DNA of 25,274 bases, taken from the NCBI GenBank assembly GCA_004151065.3, contig NWUY0300031819.1, forward strand, positions 28,309-53,582, given 5' to 3'. This document shows, piece by piece, positions 8,988 through 18,029 of the stretch (the first letter of the stretch is position 1; each line of letters begins with the position of its first letter). The notes beneath the pieces were generated by a model that did not search any database, was not told the origin of the DNA, and was given only the letters and a program-made list of their open reading frames with translations. A program made the translations under genes and the position numbers. The stretch comes from Larix sibirica. Taxonomy: Eukaryota > Streptophyta > Pinopsida > Pinales > Pinaceae.

Positions 8988-9314
8988 ACTTTTGTACATG
9001 AATTCAACTGGGATATTTTTGCTGCTTGCCTTGAAAAATTTATAGAACATAAAATGGAAAACCCCAATTTTATGAAGTCCTTTCTGCTCCTTGATTCCAT
9101 GGATGAGCTCTTAGAAAGTGCTGGGAAACAATATTGTTTGCTTCCAACTTTCTCAAGTTATTTGACAGCCTATATTTGAAGCTTAGGGCAATTTTTATGT
9201 TGTCATATACAATGCTTGTGTCTGGAATGCTGGTTGTTGGGCTCTTTGTCACGATTAAATCAAGCACCATTTAGTGCATGAAGTGTAAATGGAAGTTTAT
9301 GTTTGTCACCTCAG

Positions 9315-9402
9315 GGAGGCAATGCAAAGTCAAACCTTCACATTGCCTTCAGTCAAGCAAGCATGTCGCCATTTCATGGATGCCAACATCTTTAATAGGA
9401 AA
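9315..9402 (+). CDS. Candidate further exon, same gene or a fragment
   Basis: A CACCTCAG acceptor precedes GGAGGCAATG and a donor-like GTAAGC follows AATAGGAAAT. Two phases are open across the interval; one gives EAMQSQTFTLPSVKQACRHF followed by MDANIFNRK. Which phase is used, and whether it joins the exon at 8850, cannot be decided from the sequence. Confidence 0.3.
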
Positions 9403-9720
9403 TGTAAGCTATCCTTTCTATCATTTATGTAACTACAGTGGTAAAAACAGTAAAAAGAGTTCATTTTGTCAGATTTCAGATTTTTTTTGCTTCTGATGCC
9501 CATTGCATTACTCCACAATGGTCTTTTTTGTGCTTTTTTTCAAAAGCTGAGACAGGTTATGGGCATAGTTTTTTGTCGAAGTGTTTAAGTAATGCATTCC
9601 TTCCTGTAAATCTGTTCCTAAAACATTTTCATAAATTTAATGCTTGGGCATTGGTTAGTGTGGTGATAGTCATAGCTGACTTTAAGAGTTTATAGCACAG
9701 GCAGAAAATGATTGAATTTT
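9403..9720. other. No recognised feature
   Basis: T-rich sequence with an 85-codon plus-strand open stretch (9438-9695) that shows no domain, starts inside intron-like sequence and is most likely chance. Confidence 0.4.
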
Positions 9721-11809
9721 CTATGACCTAGTTGTGTAACCCTTGACAAAAGTGGTGGAAGTGGAGAAAAAAAGAGAGGGGGTGTGGGTGCATGAATACT
9801 CACCAACAAAAAGTGTGCCCCTGTGATGAAATGCAATGCAACAACTGACAATACCCTATTCTAGGAATTCTTCTATAACTTTGAGAAAGTCTCCTTGATA
9901 TGGGTTTGCTCAATACCAAAAAGCACAAACATTAGAGCAATTCAACTTTACTTGTCTCAAAGGATTGTAGTCCAATTCATGAAAAAACTTGAAAATATAA
10001 GGTAGTTACTCGCCAATGATTGAATTATTCATGGCAGCAAAATGGTCATATCACTGACAATTTTTCTACATGCAAGCCTCTTTCGTGTCAAAACCTCAAT
10101 CTCCTTCCTATTTGGGGTCCAAGTGAGGCAATTTGAAACTTTTTGATTTTGTGTTAAATAACTGGGTAGTAAGTGTAAATTTTGACTAGGTTGGCGGGTT
10201 CTAGGGGAAGGATAGAATCAATGTGAAGAAATCGATTCGGGGAAGAAAGAAATAATGAATAACTCCATGGGGATGGAGATAAAGAAGGATGTCATTAGGA
10301 TAAAAATCATGTGGTTCAATTGTTTTTTGATAGGGAACTCTAATGGAATAAATGCAACTCTTCAATTCTTCAATGTTTGTTAATACGTCGATTTATAATT
10401 AGCTTGAATAATCATAGTGGCCTGTCATTTGTATATTTTCTTATCCTCGTTAAATAATTATTGAAATTAGTGTTTGAGTAATTGACTGATTTTTTCCCTA
10501 TCAATAATATTTATGGTATATTAGTGTTTTGGGTAATTGTTTGTGAAACATTTTTTTCCTATTAATAATATCCAACGTATGGTGGGTTATCTATGGTTAT
10601 CAATGTGAGAGTATCTCAAGAAACTAGACAAGAGTTTGAGGGCACTAACAAAAATAGAATTAAGAAACTAGACGAGTTTACTCCCAAAAAGAAAAACTAA
10701 GAAAGTAGATAGCTTTTTAACTGAACTTCAACGACCAAGATATTTGGGTTCATGACAAGAATTTTGTAAGTGAATTTAAATTTTAATAGTCCATGCTTTA
10801 CTATCATGTTATAAATTACTTATTATATACATTTCTAGTGACAACAATATAAGATGTTTGGGCTAAGCTAAGTTAAACTAAATTAAACTATTGAATAAGA
10901 GAAATGGTCAATGACATAAGCATATTCCCTATGATAAAGGGTTACCCACTGTCATCAATGTATGTATAAAGAGAGGGGAAGAGAAAGTCCTCAAAATCTA
11001 CTAGAAATAATAGAAACAAAATCAATATTCCTACTAAATCACCAACCAAAGAGGAGTTCATATAATGCATGATAATGTCCTCAAAGGAGAGTCTAGGCCT
11101 TAAGAAACCTAATTGCGTAACTCTTGATGAAAGCTAGGAACGATTTGTTGAGTCTCTTAACACTTAAGGTTACCAAAAAAAACTTGGTGATGATTTTTTG
11201 CCTCCCTAAATAGGGGTTTGGGGGTGGGGGAAACTAAACTATGTTGAGAATGAGATATTCTCAATACCTTGCAAGGGTGGATCTACTAGTGGAGAGAAGG
11301 TGCAATGATATTCAACATTTGTTGATACCTCGAATGATATTTACTATTTAGCTCTTAACTCATCGTTGTCTTCAAATTATTATATTGAATAATCACAATA
11401 AACTGTCCATATTTATATTTTCTTATCCTTGTTAAACATAGAGCTATCATAAATTAGTGTTCTTGGTGATTGCCTTGGAATTTTTTTTTCCCCTATTAAT
11501 AATATCTATGATAAATTCATTTGCCAGGTTGGTAATTGTTTGAAAAAGTTGGTTTGCGTGGATTACTTTTTTATTTTATTTTAAATATCTGACTTTTTGG
11601 TGCAACATATTTATAGGTCATTGTTTCTTGTAGATCATTGATGTTAGTTAATTAAGTTATTCATTGTTATTAATTGTTATCAATGTGAGAGTAGCACAAG
11701 AAAGTAGATAGCTTGTGGACATTAACAAAAAGAAAAAATAAGAAAGTAGACAACTTGAGGGTACTTACAAAAATAAAAATTGAGAAAGTAGATAGCTTTC
11801 TAACCCAAC

Positions 11810-11824
11810 TTCAAGAATCAAGAT
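11810..11824. repeat. SINE target-site duplication, left copy
   Basis: TTCAAGAATCAAGAT; pairs with 11997-12011 (one mismatch). Confidence 0.75.
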
Positions 11825-11996
11825 TTTTGTGGGAAACCCATGATTCATGGATGGTAAATGGGGTAAACCGTTAACCTTGATTATGGAGACTAACCTTGAG
11901 GGGATCAAGAGAATCAAACCCATGACCTCCTCTATTGTCAGTGGAGAGATCTCATTTCTGGCTCAAAGACCACTTGAGCTAACCCTTGAGGTTATA
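11825..11996 (-). mobile_element. tRNA-derived SINE, 172 bp
   Basis: On the minus strand the element begins AACCTCAAGGGTTAGCTC. It contains a pol III A box (TAGCTCAAGTGG) and, 49 bases later, a B box (GGTTTGATTCTC), and ends CCCACAAAA. It is flanked by TTCAAGAATCAAGAT (11810-11824) and TTCAAGGATCAAGAT (11997-12011), 14 of 15 identical. The sister repeat unit has a single related string (CTTCAACGACCAAGAT, about 10727-10742) and no insert: a natural empty site. Length, promoter boxes, short A-rich end and target-site duplication are all those of plant SINEs moved by LINE machinery. The open stretch 11847-12125 crossing it is not a gene. Confidence 0.8.
11909..11981 (-). promoter_or_regulatory. 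Internal RNA polymerase III promoter (A and B boxes)
   Basis: The A box TAGCTCAAGTGG (11981-11970) fits the TRGYNNARNNGG pattern; the B box GGTTTGATTCTC (11920-11909) differs from GGTTCGANTCC by a C-to-T change and the last base. The spacing of 49 bases is in the usual range for tRNA-derived SINEs. Confidence 0.65.
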
Positions 11997-12011
11997 TTCA
12001 AGGATCAAGAT
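11997..12011. repeat. SINE target-site duplication, right copy
   Basis: TTCAAGGATCAAGAT; pairs with 11810-11824 (one mismatch). Confidence 0.75.
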
Positions 12012-12480
12012 ATTAAATATGCTTCTAATAAAAAGATTATGACTGAAAAATTAAATTTTAATGGTCCATGCTTCTACTACCAAGTTGCATTACTTATTAT
12101 AGAAATTTCATGGAACACAATCTAAGATGTTTGGGATAAATTAAACTAAACTATTGAATAAGAAACATAATCAATGGTGTAAACATATACACCATGATAA
12201 ATCCATACTTATCATTATTAACATATGTACAAACAGAGGGAGAAGAGAAAGTCATCAAGGTCACACTAGAAACAATAGTGGAAGTAAAGGAGGAAGATAA
12301 AGACATTCCTACTAAATCATCATTTAAAGAGGAGTTAAGATAATACATGATAATATATTGAAGGGATAGTTTAGGTCTTAAAGGGTTTGGTTGTGTGACC
12401 CTTGGCAGAAGTTGAGAATGATTTTGGTGAGGTTCTCCTAACTCTCAAGGTTGCTAGCAAAAATTTGGTGATGATTAGTT

Positions 12481-12747
12481 GGACTAGGGAATGGGGGTTT
12501 TGTTGCGTGTATTCAGGGTGTGGGGTGGGGGGATATACTAGTTAGGGGTTGAGAGGAGGTTTGAGGTCTCACCAATTTGGTGTCAATTGTGTCTTCCTAG
12601 GTCTCCGCGTGCCACTTGATACCACCTACAATCTGGGAATAGGGAAGAAAGGAAGTGATTACCATTTGAGGGTTTGTCATGGGGGGGTATCTGTAAAACA
12701 TGTCTCATGTGTCCCAACAATTCCTTCATGAAAAGGAGCCAAGAGGA
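12481..12747. other. G-rich non-coding stretch
   Basis: The plus strand has several G runs (GGGTGTGGGGTGGGGGG near 12517, GGGGGG near 12681) but no recognised gene. A 60-codon open stretch at 12549-12731 has no recognisable domain. Confidence 0.4.
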
Positions 12748-12752
12748 ATGAG

Positions 12753-12793
<41 letters not shown>

Positions 12794-12799
12794 CCAATT
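12748..12799. repeat. 52-bp block with (TA)17, copy 1
   Basis: ATGAGGTTT, then a 34-base TA run, then AAGCCAATT. Identical to 13471-13522, including the microsatellite length. Confidence 0.85.
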
Positions 12800-12830
12800 A
12801 AAATATTAAGTTCATTTCACATCCTTTTTT

Positions 12831-12831
12831 N
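12831..12831. other. Single undetermined base (N)
   Basis: The only ambiguous base in the window, directly after a T6 run and 32 bases after the first (TA)17 block; it may mark a join or low-quality call in the assembly. Confidence 0.9.
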
Positions 12832-13126
12832 AGAACAACAAAGACAACTTCGCAAAGAAAGCTCTTGGAGAAACAAAGACCTTATAAATACGAAGATATT
12901 GAAATATATATATATACGTACAAAAGGAACCCACCACAGTCAACCGCACAATGGTATTGTTTGAAACTGAAACTAAATGCATTTATGGCTCCACAATTCA
13001 AAAGATGGGATTGCCTCGTTACTTTTTCCCAAAATTGAGCAAAGAATAAGGTAGTGCAAGGTCCATAACTCCGTTAGGCATGTTCAAATGTGTAGGAATG
13101 ACGTTTTTCAAGTTTCACAAGCTAAG

Positions 13127-13227
13127 TTTGTGAAGATTTGGCACCCATCATTTCCGGAATGAGGGTTTTAAGGATGGCTTGTGAAGATTTGGCACCATCA
13201 TTTCCAGAATGAGGGTTTTAAGGATGA
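13127..13227. repeat. 51-bp tandem repeat, two copies
   Basis: TTGTGAAGATTTGGCACC, a CATCATTTCC(G/A)GAATGAG core and GGTTTTAAGGATGG/GA recur at 13127-13177 and 13178-13227 with three or four differences. Confidence 0.9.
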
Positions 13228-13340
13228 CTTTTATTTACATTGATGGTCAGGGTCTCCATATGTAATGAATTGGTTAGGGCTTTTCCTTATATTCGGGAAT
13301 GCTGAGTAATGAAGTAACTTGTTTTTATATATTATATACG

Positions 13341-13418
13341 GTGATTTTGGGTTACAATTTTGTTTTGTTTTGTCTAGTGATTTTGGGATATTTTTTGTTT
13401 TGTTTTGTTTTGTTTTGA
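13341..13418. repeat. TTTTG microsatellite inside a 36-bp duplication
   Basis: GTGATTTTGGG followed by repeated TTTTG occurs at 13341 and again at 13377; the second copy carries the longer TTTTG run. Confidence 0.85.
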
Positions 13419-13470
13419 TAAGTTTATTGACCATAGAAAAGTAAAAGTTGTTTTGGAAAGTTTTGTTTTT

Positions 13471-13475
13471 ATGAG

Positions 13476-13516
<41 letters not shown>

Positions 13517-13522
13517 CCAATT
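13471..13522. repeat. 52-bp block with (TA)17, copy 2
   Basis: Identical to 12748-12799, 723 bases downstream in the same orientation; flanks outside the block do not match. Confidence 0.85.
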
Positions 13523-14514
13523 GTATTATATGGATCAAATATTTGGGGCCCAAGTCTTGGTCACACATATTCATCTTATATCAAGAGGACCTAACGACTC
13601 ATGCTCCAACAACTTTTCTTGTGCAAATAAACTGCCCCAGAATGTCATATGGGTTGAGTTTGGTGCCCTAGGTTGGCTTGAAACAACCTTCAATCTAATC
13701 ATCTATTCACGATCAATAAATTGTATCACTTTGTCATTACTACTTGAGATTGATGAGGCCTCTTCCCAGTATTCCACTCCAACTAGACTGAGATCCACAA
13801 CTTAACTCCCATCTTTTTCTTATATCAACCTAGTTAAGTTTGTGAAGCATTTGATTGTTTTCCCTACATTCAGGGCAACCTCCTCTTCCTTTGCAAGCTC
13901 CTCATGATTAATTATTCTTCCCCCTCTCTTTCTTGTTGCTAAAGCACTACATCAGTACCATTATCCAAATAAGTTTCACCCCCTCCTTTTATAGGTTCCT
14001 AAGACAAAACTTGGCCAAACATCCATGTTCTAAACAAACTATATGTTTAAAGGGTCATTTTTTGTCCCCATTTATAATCTAAAAGACTAACTAGGAACTA
14101 TAAAGTATGCCAAATAGCAAACTCCCAGTAGGATGAATGTGATGTTGCTTTCTGTGTCTTTGTTCCTTTGAGTGATACTCCTCCTTGGGTCAAACAAGTC
14201 AACAACCTTGTTTATTTTCAAGGTACTGTCATTTCTTACAGAGGTGGGTATCTCCATTGAGTGATTCCCTTTCTACTCGATCACTCCTCATCCTTAAGGA
14301 GAAAATTAATAAATTATTAGGAAGGATATTTACAAGAGCTACACATGGGTCAGTCCCTTGAGTTCTAGGTTCCAAACATTTCCTCCAAATCACCAACAAG
14401 TATTTTGTCAACTATGGTATCTTTAGCTCAATTTACTACATGGGTTTCATTTCCCACTTCGTTATATTTTACTATGTTTACTCTTCTTCCCATATAAAGT
14501 AGGTATGGAGAATT
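13523..14514. other. No recognised gene
   Basis: Only short open stretches on either strand (for example 14229-14411 minus), without motifs that I can place. It may be an eroded mobile element. Confidence 0.4.
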
Positions 14515-14530
14515 AGTTCCATGTGAAATG
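14515..14530. repeat. Target-site duplication, left copy (retroposed 1.37-kb element)
   Basis: AGTTCCATGTGAAATG, matching AGTTACATGGGAAATG at 15903-15918 in 14 of 16 positions. Confidence 0.7.
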
Positions 14531-14538
14531 TTTTTTTT

Positions 14539-14587
14539 TTGTAAAGCTCGTATATTATATTCGCCTAAAAAACAAAAAGCTTTACAA
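14539..14587. repeat. 10-bp inverted repeat at the 3' end of the retroposed element
   Basis: TTGTAAAGCT (14539-14548) and AGCTTTACAA (14578-14587) are perfect reverse complements with a 29-base AT-rich loop. On the minus strand the hairpin ends at the A tail, so it could be an RNA 3'-end structure recognised by a reverse transcriptase; that role is inference. Confidence 0.7.
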
Positions 14588-14899
14588 GGCATATACATAG
14601 TTGCTTCCAGTTTGCAGAGATCTCCAGACCTTGTCCAAGCTGAGAGTATCTATTGTTAATAACCAAGATGCAAAAAATCCCCAGACTAACAAATTATGAC
14701 CATAAGTTTCCCATCCTGATAAATTTTGCATAGTGTTTCCCCATAGGCCGAGGGTTATGACCTCATAAAACCAAAAAGACGAGATCGAAGGACAATACCG
14801 ACTAACCAGAGAGTTTTCCAAATTAAGATAAAAGCTAATCATCATTTGAAACATATATGTGAGAGGCACTGACACTTGAATTCTCCCGCTTTGCTGCAT
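14582..14899 (-). pseudogene. Unidentified 105-codon open stretch before the A tail
   Basis: It starts MQQSGRIQVSVPLTYMFQMM, is rich in Trp, Leu, Phe and Tyr, and ends SNYVYAL 41 bases before the A10 tail. The hydrophobic composition would suit membrane segments, but it may equally be the 3' untranslated part of the retroposed RNA that happens to be open. No homology recognised. Confidence 0.3.
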
Positions 14900-14963
14900 G
14901 TTGGACCGCTTCTGGGCTCCTTCAAAACACTATCTACGTGTCGGTCAGCCAGCTCAGTTGAGG

Positions 14964-15878
14964 TCAACTAAAAGTTTTCCCAGTGAGATCTCGAGAAAGA
15001 GCATCAAGTTTGGCATTAATGCAAGTGAATTCAAATTTTTGGAGTCTTGCCAGTGTGCGCATCCCCTCTTCCAGTCCCACAATTCGAGTAAGCATGGATT
15101 GCTCACTAGAGTTGTCATGGAAGTGTCCCTGAATGCAGTCATTCATTGCCATACTCAAGAGAGATTTCACTGTCCAGAAAATGCCTAAGGTCTTAGTATG
15201 ACGATTTTCTCAAGTGCGAGTAGACCTCGAGTCCTCTGCCAAACCCCCAAATTCCTGTATCAACTGACGAGTGTCTAGGTTGCATCTTTCCCTCCATAAT
15301 CACCTTTCCAATCGCTCAGTGCGTTCCTGAGCCGAAGGGTGGACCTCCTTCTCAAAGAACCCTTGAAATTTCCCTAAATCTTTGAGAGCCCTCGACATGT
15401 GGGATCTCTTGGGGCCATTTGTAGTCCTTCGACTGGTAACTTTTGTTCTCATCATCCTACTCGCTCTGAGGGGGAGTAGCCAGAGCAAGAATCCATGTTT
15501 CTGCATCTTGAACCAAGTGAGCAATGTTATGGCTAAGAGCTTAGCGTCGGGGTCAAAGATTTTGCCCAATAATGCCCTTTCAAAATGATACGTGAACTGA
15601 CAATAAAGCTTCTATGGGTCTCGCAAATCCTCATAAACCTTGCCATTATCATGACGCGAACCAGCTTGGGTGGCCATGAAAGTTCGCACAAGGAAGGGGA
15701 CAAAGAACGATACCTGAAATCTAATGCAAGCTTTGGGATCGTACACCTTACGCAACCAGTGAGTTATGTTTTCCCTTCGATACTTAATGATGACCTTGAT
15801 ATGGCCACCACACGTTCCTTTGCATGAGCGAGCCCATCTAGTATCACTTGGATCATTCATCGCGGCGTGTGTCACCAT
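14964..15878 (-). pseudogene. Interrupted ORF of unknown protein inside the retroposed element
   Basis: Three open stretches (15878-15612, 15569-15300, 15170-14964) lie in the same frame and are separated only by in-frame stops, so about 300 codons of one reading frame are preserved. Visible pieces include NDPSDTRWARSCKGTCGGH with two close cysteines, the basic SRRTTNGPKRSHMSR, and a late helix-prone part (MLTRIVGLEEGMRTLARLQK) with leucine/isoleucine spacing like a short coiled coil. No catalytic motif or known domain is recognised. It could be an ORF1-like or gag-like protein or a captured host protein. Confidence 0.45.
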
Positions 15879-15902
15879 GATGAAGGCACCCGTCTAGGGG
15901 GG

Positions 15903-15918
15903 AGTTACATGGGAAATG
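15903..15918. repeat. Target-site duplication, right copy
   Basis: AGTTACATGGGAAATG; pairs with 14515-14530. Confidence 0.7.
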
Positions 15919-16668
15919 TTAAGATTGATGAGCACTTTATATTTTGGTGACTCTTGTCTACTATGAGATTAGACGAATATTTCACTATATTTAAAGGGGT
16001 TTGGACTAGCCTTTATTCACCTTCTTTAAATATTATGACTAGTGGTGCCTTAGAGTGTAGGCTTGTTTTCTTAGGTGACAATTACTTTAGAACTCTTCTT
16101 CCACATAATTGTTTCGTATGACATCTAAAATGGAGGTACAAAGCTCCCCGATGACACTCAAATGTACACCACAAACCATATGGCTCTCCTCGATGCACCA
16201 CATAGGAAGTAACTTTAAAACCACATGTTTTATTTCATATCACTAATTAATTGTTAAGCTATGTGAACAACCACCTATAACTAATATTTTTTTAGGAGAG
16301 CAACAACTTATTTGCTTTTAAAAACATCATCAAATACTCAATTGGAAAAACAAACACTGCATGTCATAAATAGAGATTATAGAAAATTCAATAAGCTAAT
16401 GTTAGAAAACCCAGCACTAAATGAAAAAGATATTGAACACTGAGCATCAAATAAACATTACAAATTTATGCAATAAAGAAATAAACTAGTTTTTAAATGA
16501 ATACCTCCCATGTCACCTTTGCATAACTTAGAAGTGTGATATCTCACACAAAGACATTATGGTATGGTATGGACATTAAAGAACTCACTATTTTTTTTTA
16601 ATCTTTTTCTTTCCAAATTTGTTTAAAATTGAAAATCATTAAAAGCTTTCAGAGATTCGCAACTACAA
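15919..16668. other. No recognised gene
   Basis: AT-rich sequence, no long ORF and no motif recognised on either strand. Confidence 0.5.
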
Positions 16669-16725
16669 TACTCAAAATAATTGGTAACCTAATATCGTGG
16701 AGTACTCAAAGTAATTGGTGACCTA
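16669..16725. repeat. 34-bp tandem repeat, one full and one partial copy
   Basis: TACTCAAAATAATTGGTAAC at 16669 recurs as TACTCAAAGTAATTGGTGAC at 16703, both followed by CTA. Confidence 0.75.
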
Positions 16726-16739
16726 GTAACCTAGTAGAA

Positions 16740-17580
16740 AGGGAAGGACAATCACTATGAAATAAAAATGTCTATATCTATATACATGTTTTTATAAATA
16801 AATTTAACATTTTATATATTTTTAAATTAAAAAATTATTTTCTTATTATAAATTTATATTTACATTTATACACATTTCTTACTTTAATACACAAACAAAC
16901 TATTTCTATTTTTTTTTTGAAAATATACACTTTCTAATACATATTCATATATACATACATTTACTTACTTCCTAACTTATATTTATATGTACATATATTC
17001 ACATCCTAATTCATAGACTTACATTTTCCATTTTATTTTCTATACATGTAATATGCTATATGTACATAACAAATAATACACATGCTATATATACATAAGT
17101 AATAAAAATAAGGGAGGAATAAATAATAATTTATATCTTAAAATAAATGTAGGTTTATATGATAATCAAATATTTGTTTTTTAAAGTAGATTGATTGGTA
17201 TTTGTCATTTGATTTTAATGGATTAAAAAGAAATTATTATTTTTCATACCTAAATTCAATTTTCATATTTTTAATTTCAATTTCTATATTTATAAAATTT
17301 ACTATTAATAGTTAACTATTTTTTTTTCTAAATTGTGCTAAACCAAAACATAAGAAGTATTTTTAGGTTGATAGACATTTAAATATTATCTTAAATTTTG
17401 GATTTTTTTGAGCAAATCAACAAGATTAACTCGAGTGTAACAAGTGTATAGTTGAAATTCATTTCACATTCGTCATATCTTGTTATACTTAAATGCATCT
17501 TGATTAAAATTTTTACTTGTGGCTATACTAATAATAAAGCATACCTAATAAATTAACTTTCCATTTCATATGCCATGTCA
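16740..17580. other. Extremely AT-rich non-coding stretch
   Basis: Long runs of A/T with scattered TATATACATA and TTATATTTATA strings and no ORF worth naming. It could be an eroded repeat or a matrix-attachment-like region; nothing in the sequence decides. Confidence 0.5.
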
Positions 17581-17675
17581 TTGTGGCCATACTTTTAAGG
17601 TGTTACCATATTAATTGTAAGACAAAACAAGTTTGTAAACATAAATTAACTAAACTAAAAACTTCGTCCAGGATT

Positions 17676-17773
17676 TGCAAGAGCTCATATATTTGGTTGT
17701 TACAGTGTTTAGAAATTTATTCTATGCAAGAGCTCATATATTTGGTTGTTACAGTGTTTAAAAGTTTATTCTA
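17676..17773. repeat. 49-bp tandem repeat, two copies
   Basis: TGCAAGAGCTCATATATTTG then GTTGTTACAGTGTTTA and TTTATTCTAT occur at 17676-17724 and 17725-17773, nearly identical. Confidence 0.9.
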
Positions 17774-17791
17774 TATATGCCAAAAAAAAAA

Positions 17792-17877
17792 TTGGATGCA
17801 ATTAAAGCATTAAGTTTGGATTTCAAAAATAAATTTGGATGCAATTAAAACATTAAGTTTGGATTCCAAAGATAAAT
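17792..17877. repeat. 43-bp tandem repeat, two copies
   Basis: TTGGATGCAATTAAAGCATT... at 17792 recurs as TTGGATGCAATTAAAACATT... at 17835. The second copy opens a 61-codon ORF (17835-18020, MDAIKTLSLDSKDKF start) that shows no known domain; I do not call it a gene. Confidence 0.85.
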
Positions 17878-18029
17878 TTATCATAAACCATTGTGACTAT
17901 GAAATGTTTGTTTTATTTTGTATCCATGGATCTAATGAGTGTCCATTGAAAAAGGATGGACAATTACCTTCATCATTATTGAAGAGTCCATCTATAGTAG
18001 ACATGGAATACTTTATTTAAGATTGTTCA

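Larger units (their letters stand above)
9720..12480. repeat. Diverged ~1-kb tandem repeat (units about 10340-11310 and 11310-12480, plus a partial tail at 9720)
   Basis: The same ordered landmarks occur twice: TATATTTTCTTATCC (10431, 11420), CTATTAATAATATC (10558, 11494), TTATCAATGTGAGAGTA (10597, 11678), AAGATGTTTGGG then TAAACTATTGAATAAG (10852, 12124), AAAGAGGAGTT (11048, 12326), and CTTGGTGATGATT/TTTGGTGATGATT (11183, 12465). Identity is about 70-80 % with indels. A third copy of the tail landmark (GTGTAACCCTTG) at 9734 suggests a third, partial unit. No coding capacity was recognised. The second unit is longer, partly because of a SINE insertion. The origin is unknown; it could be an old satellite-like or LTR-derived array. 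Confidence 0.7.
14531..15902 (-). mobile_element. Retroposed element or processed pseudogene with A10 tail, 1,372 bp
   Basis: On the minus strand the sequence runs from 15902 to a terminal A10 (T10 on the plus strand at 14531-14540) and is bounded by imperfect 16-18-bp direct repeats. Poly-A plus target-site duplication is the signature of LINE-mediated retroposition. The interior is richer in G and C than its flanks. It holds a broken ORF (15878-14964) and a further 105-codon open stretch. The end before the tail (GGCGAATATAATATACGAGC) resembles AT-rich 3' ends of plant LINEs, so it may be a 5'-truncated LINE relative, a non-autonomous passenger, or an mRNA retrocopy. No RT motif was seen. 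Confidence 0.7.

Noticed and set aside
11847-12125. 92-codon plus-strand ORF
   Set aside because: It spans the SINE, its right target-site duplication and unrelated repeat sequence, so it cannot be a conserved gene.
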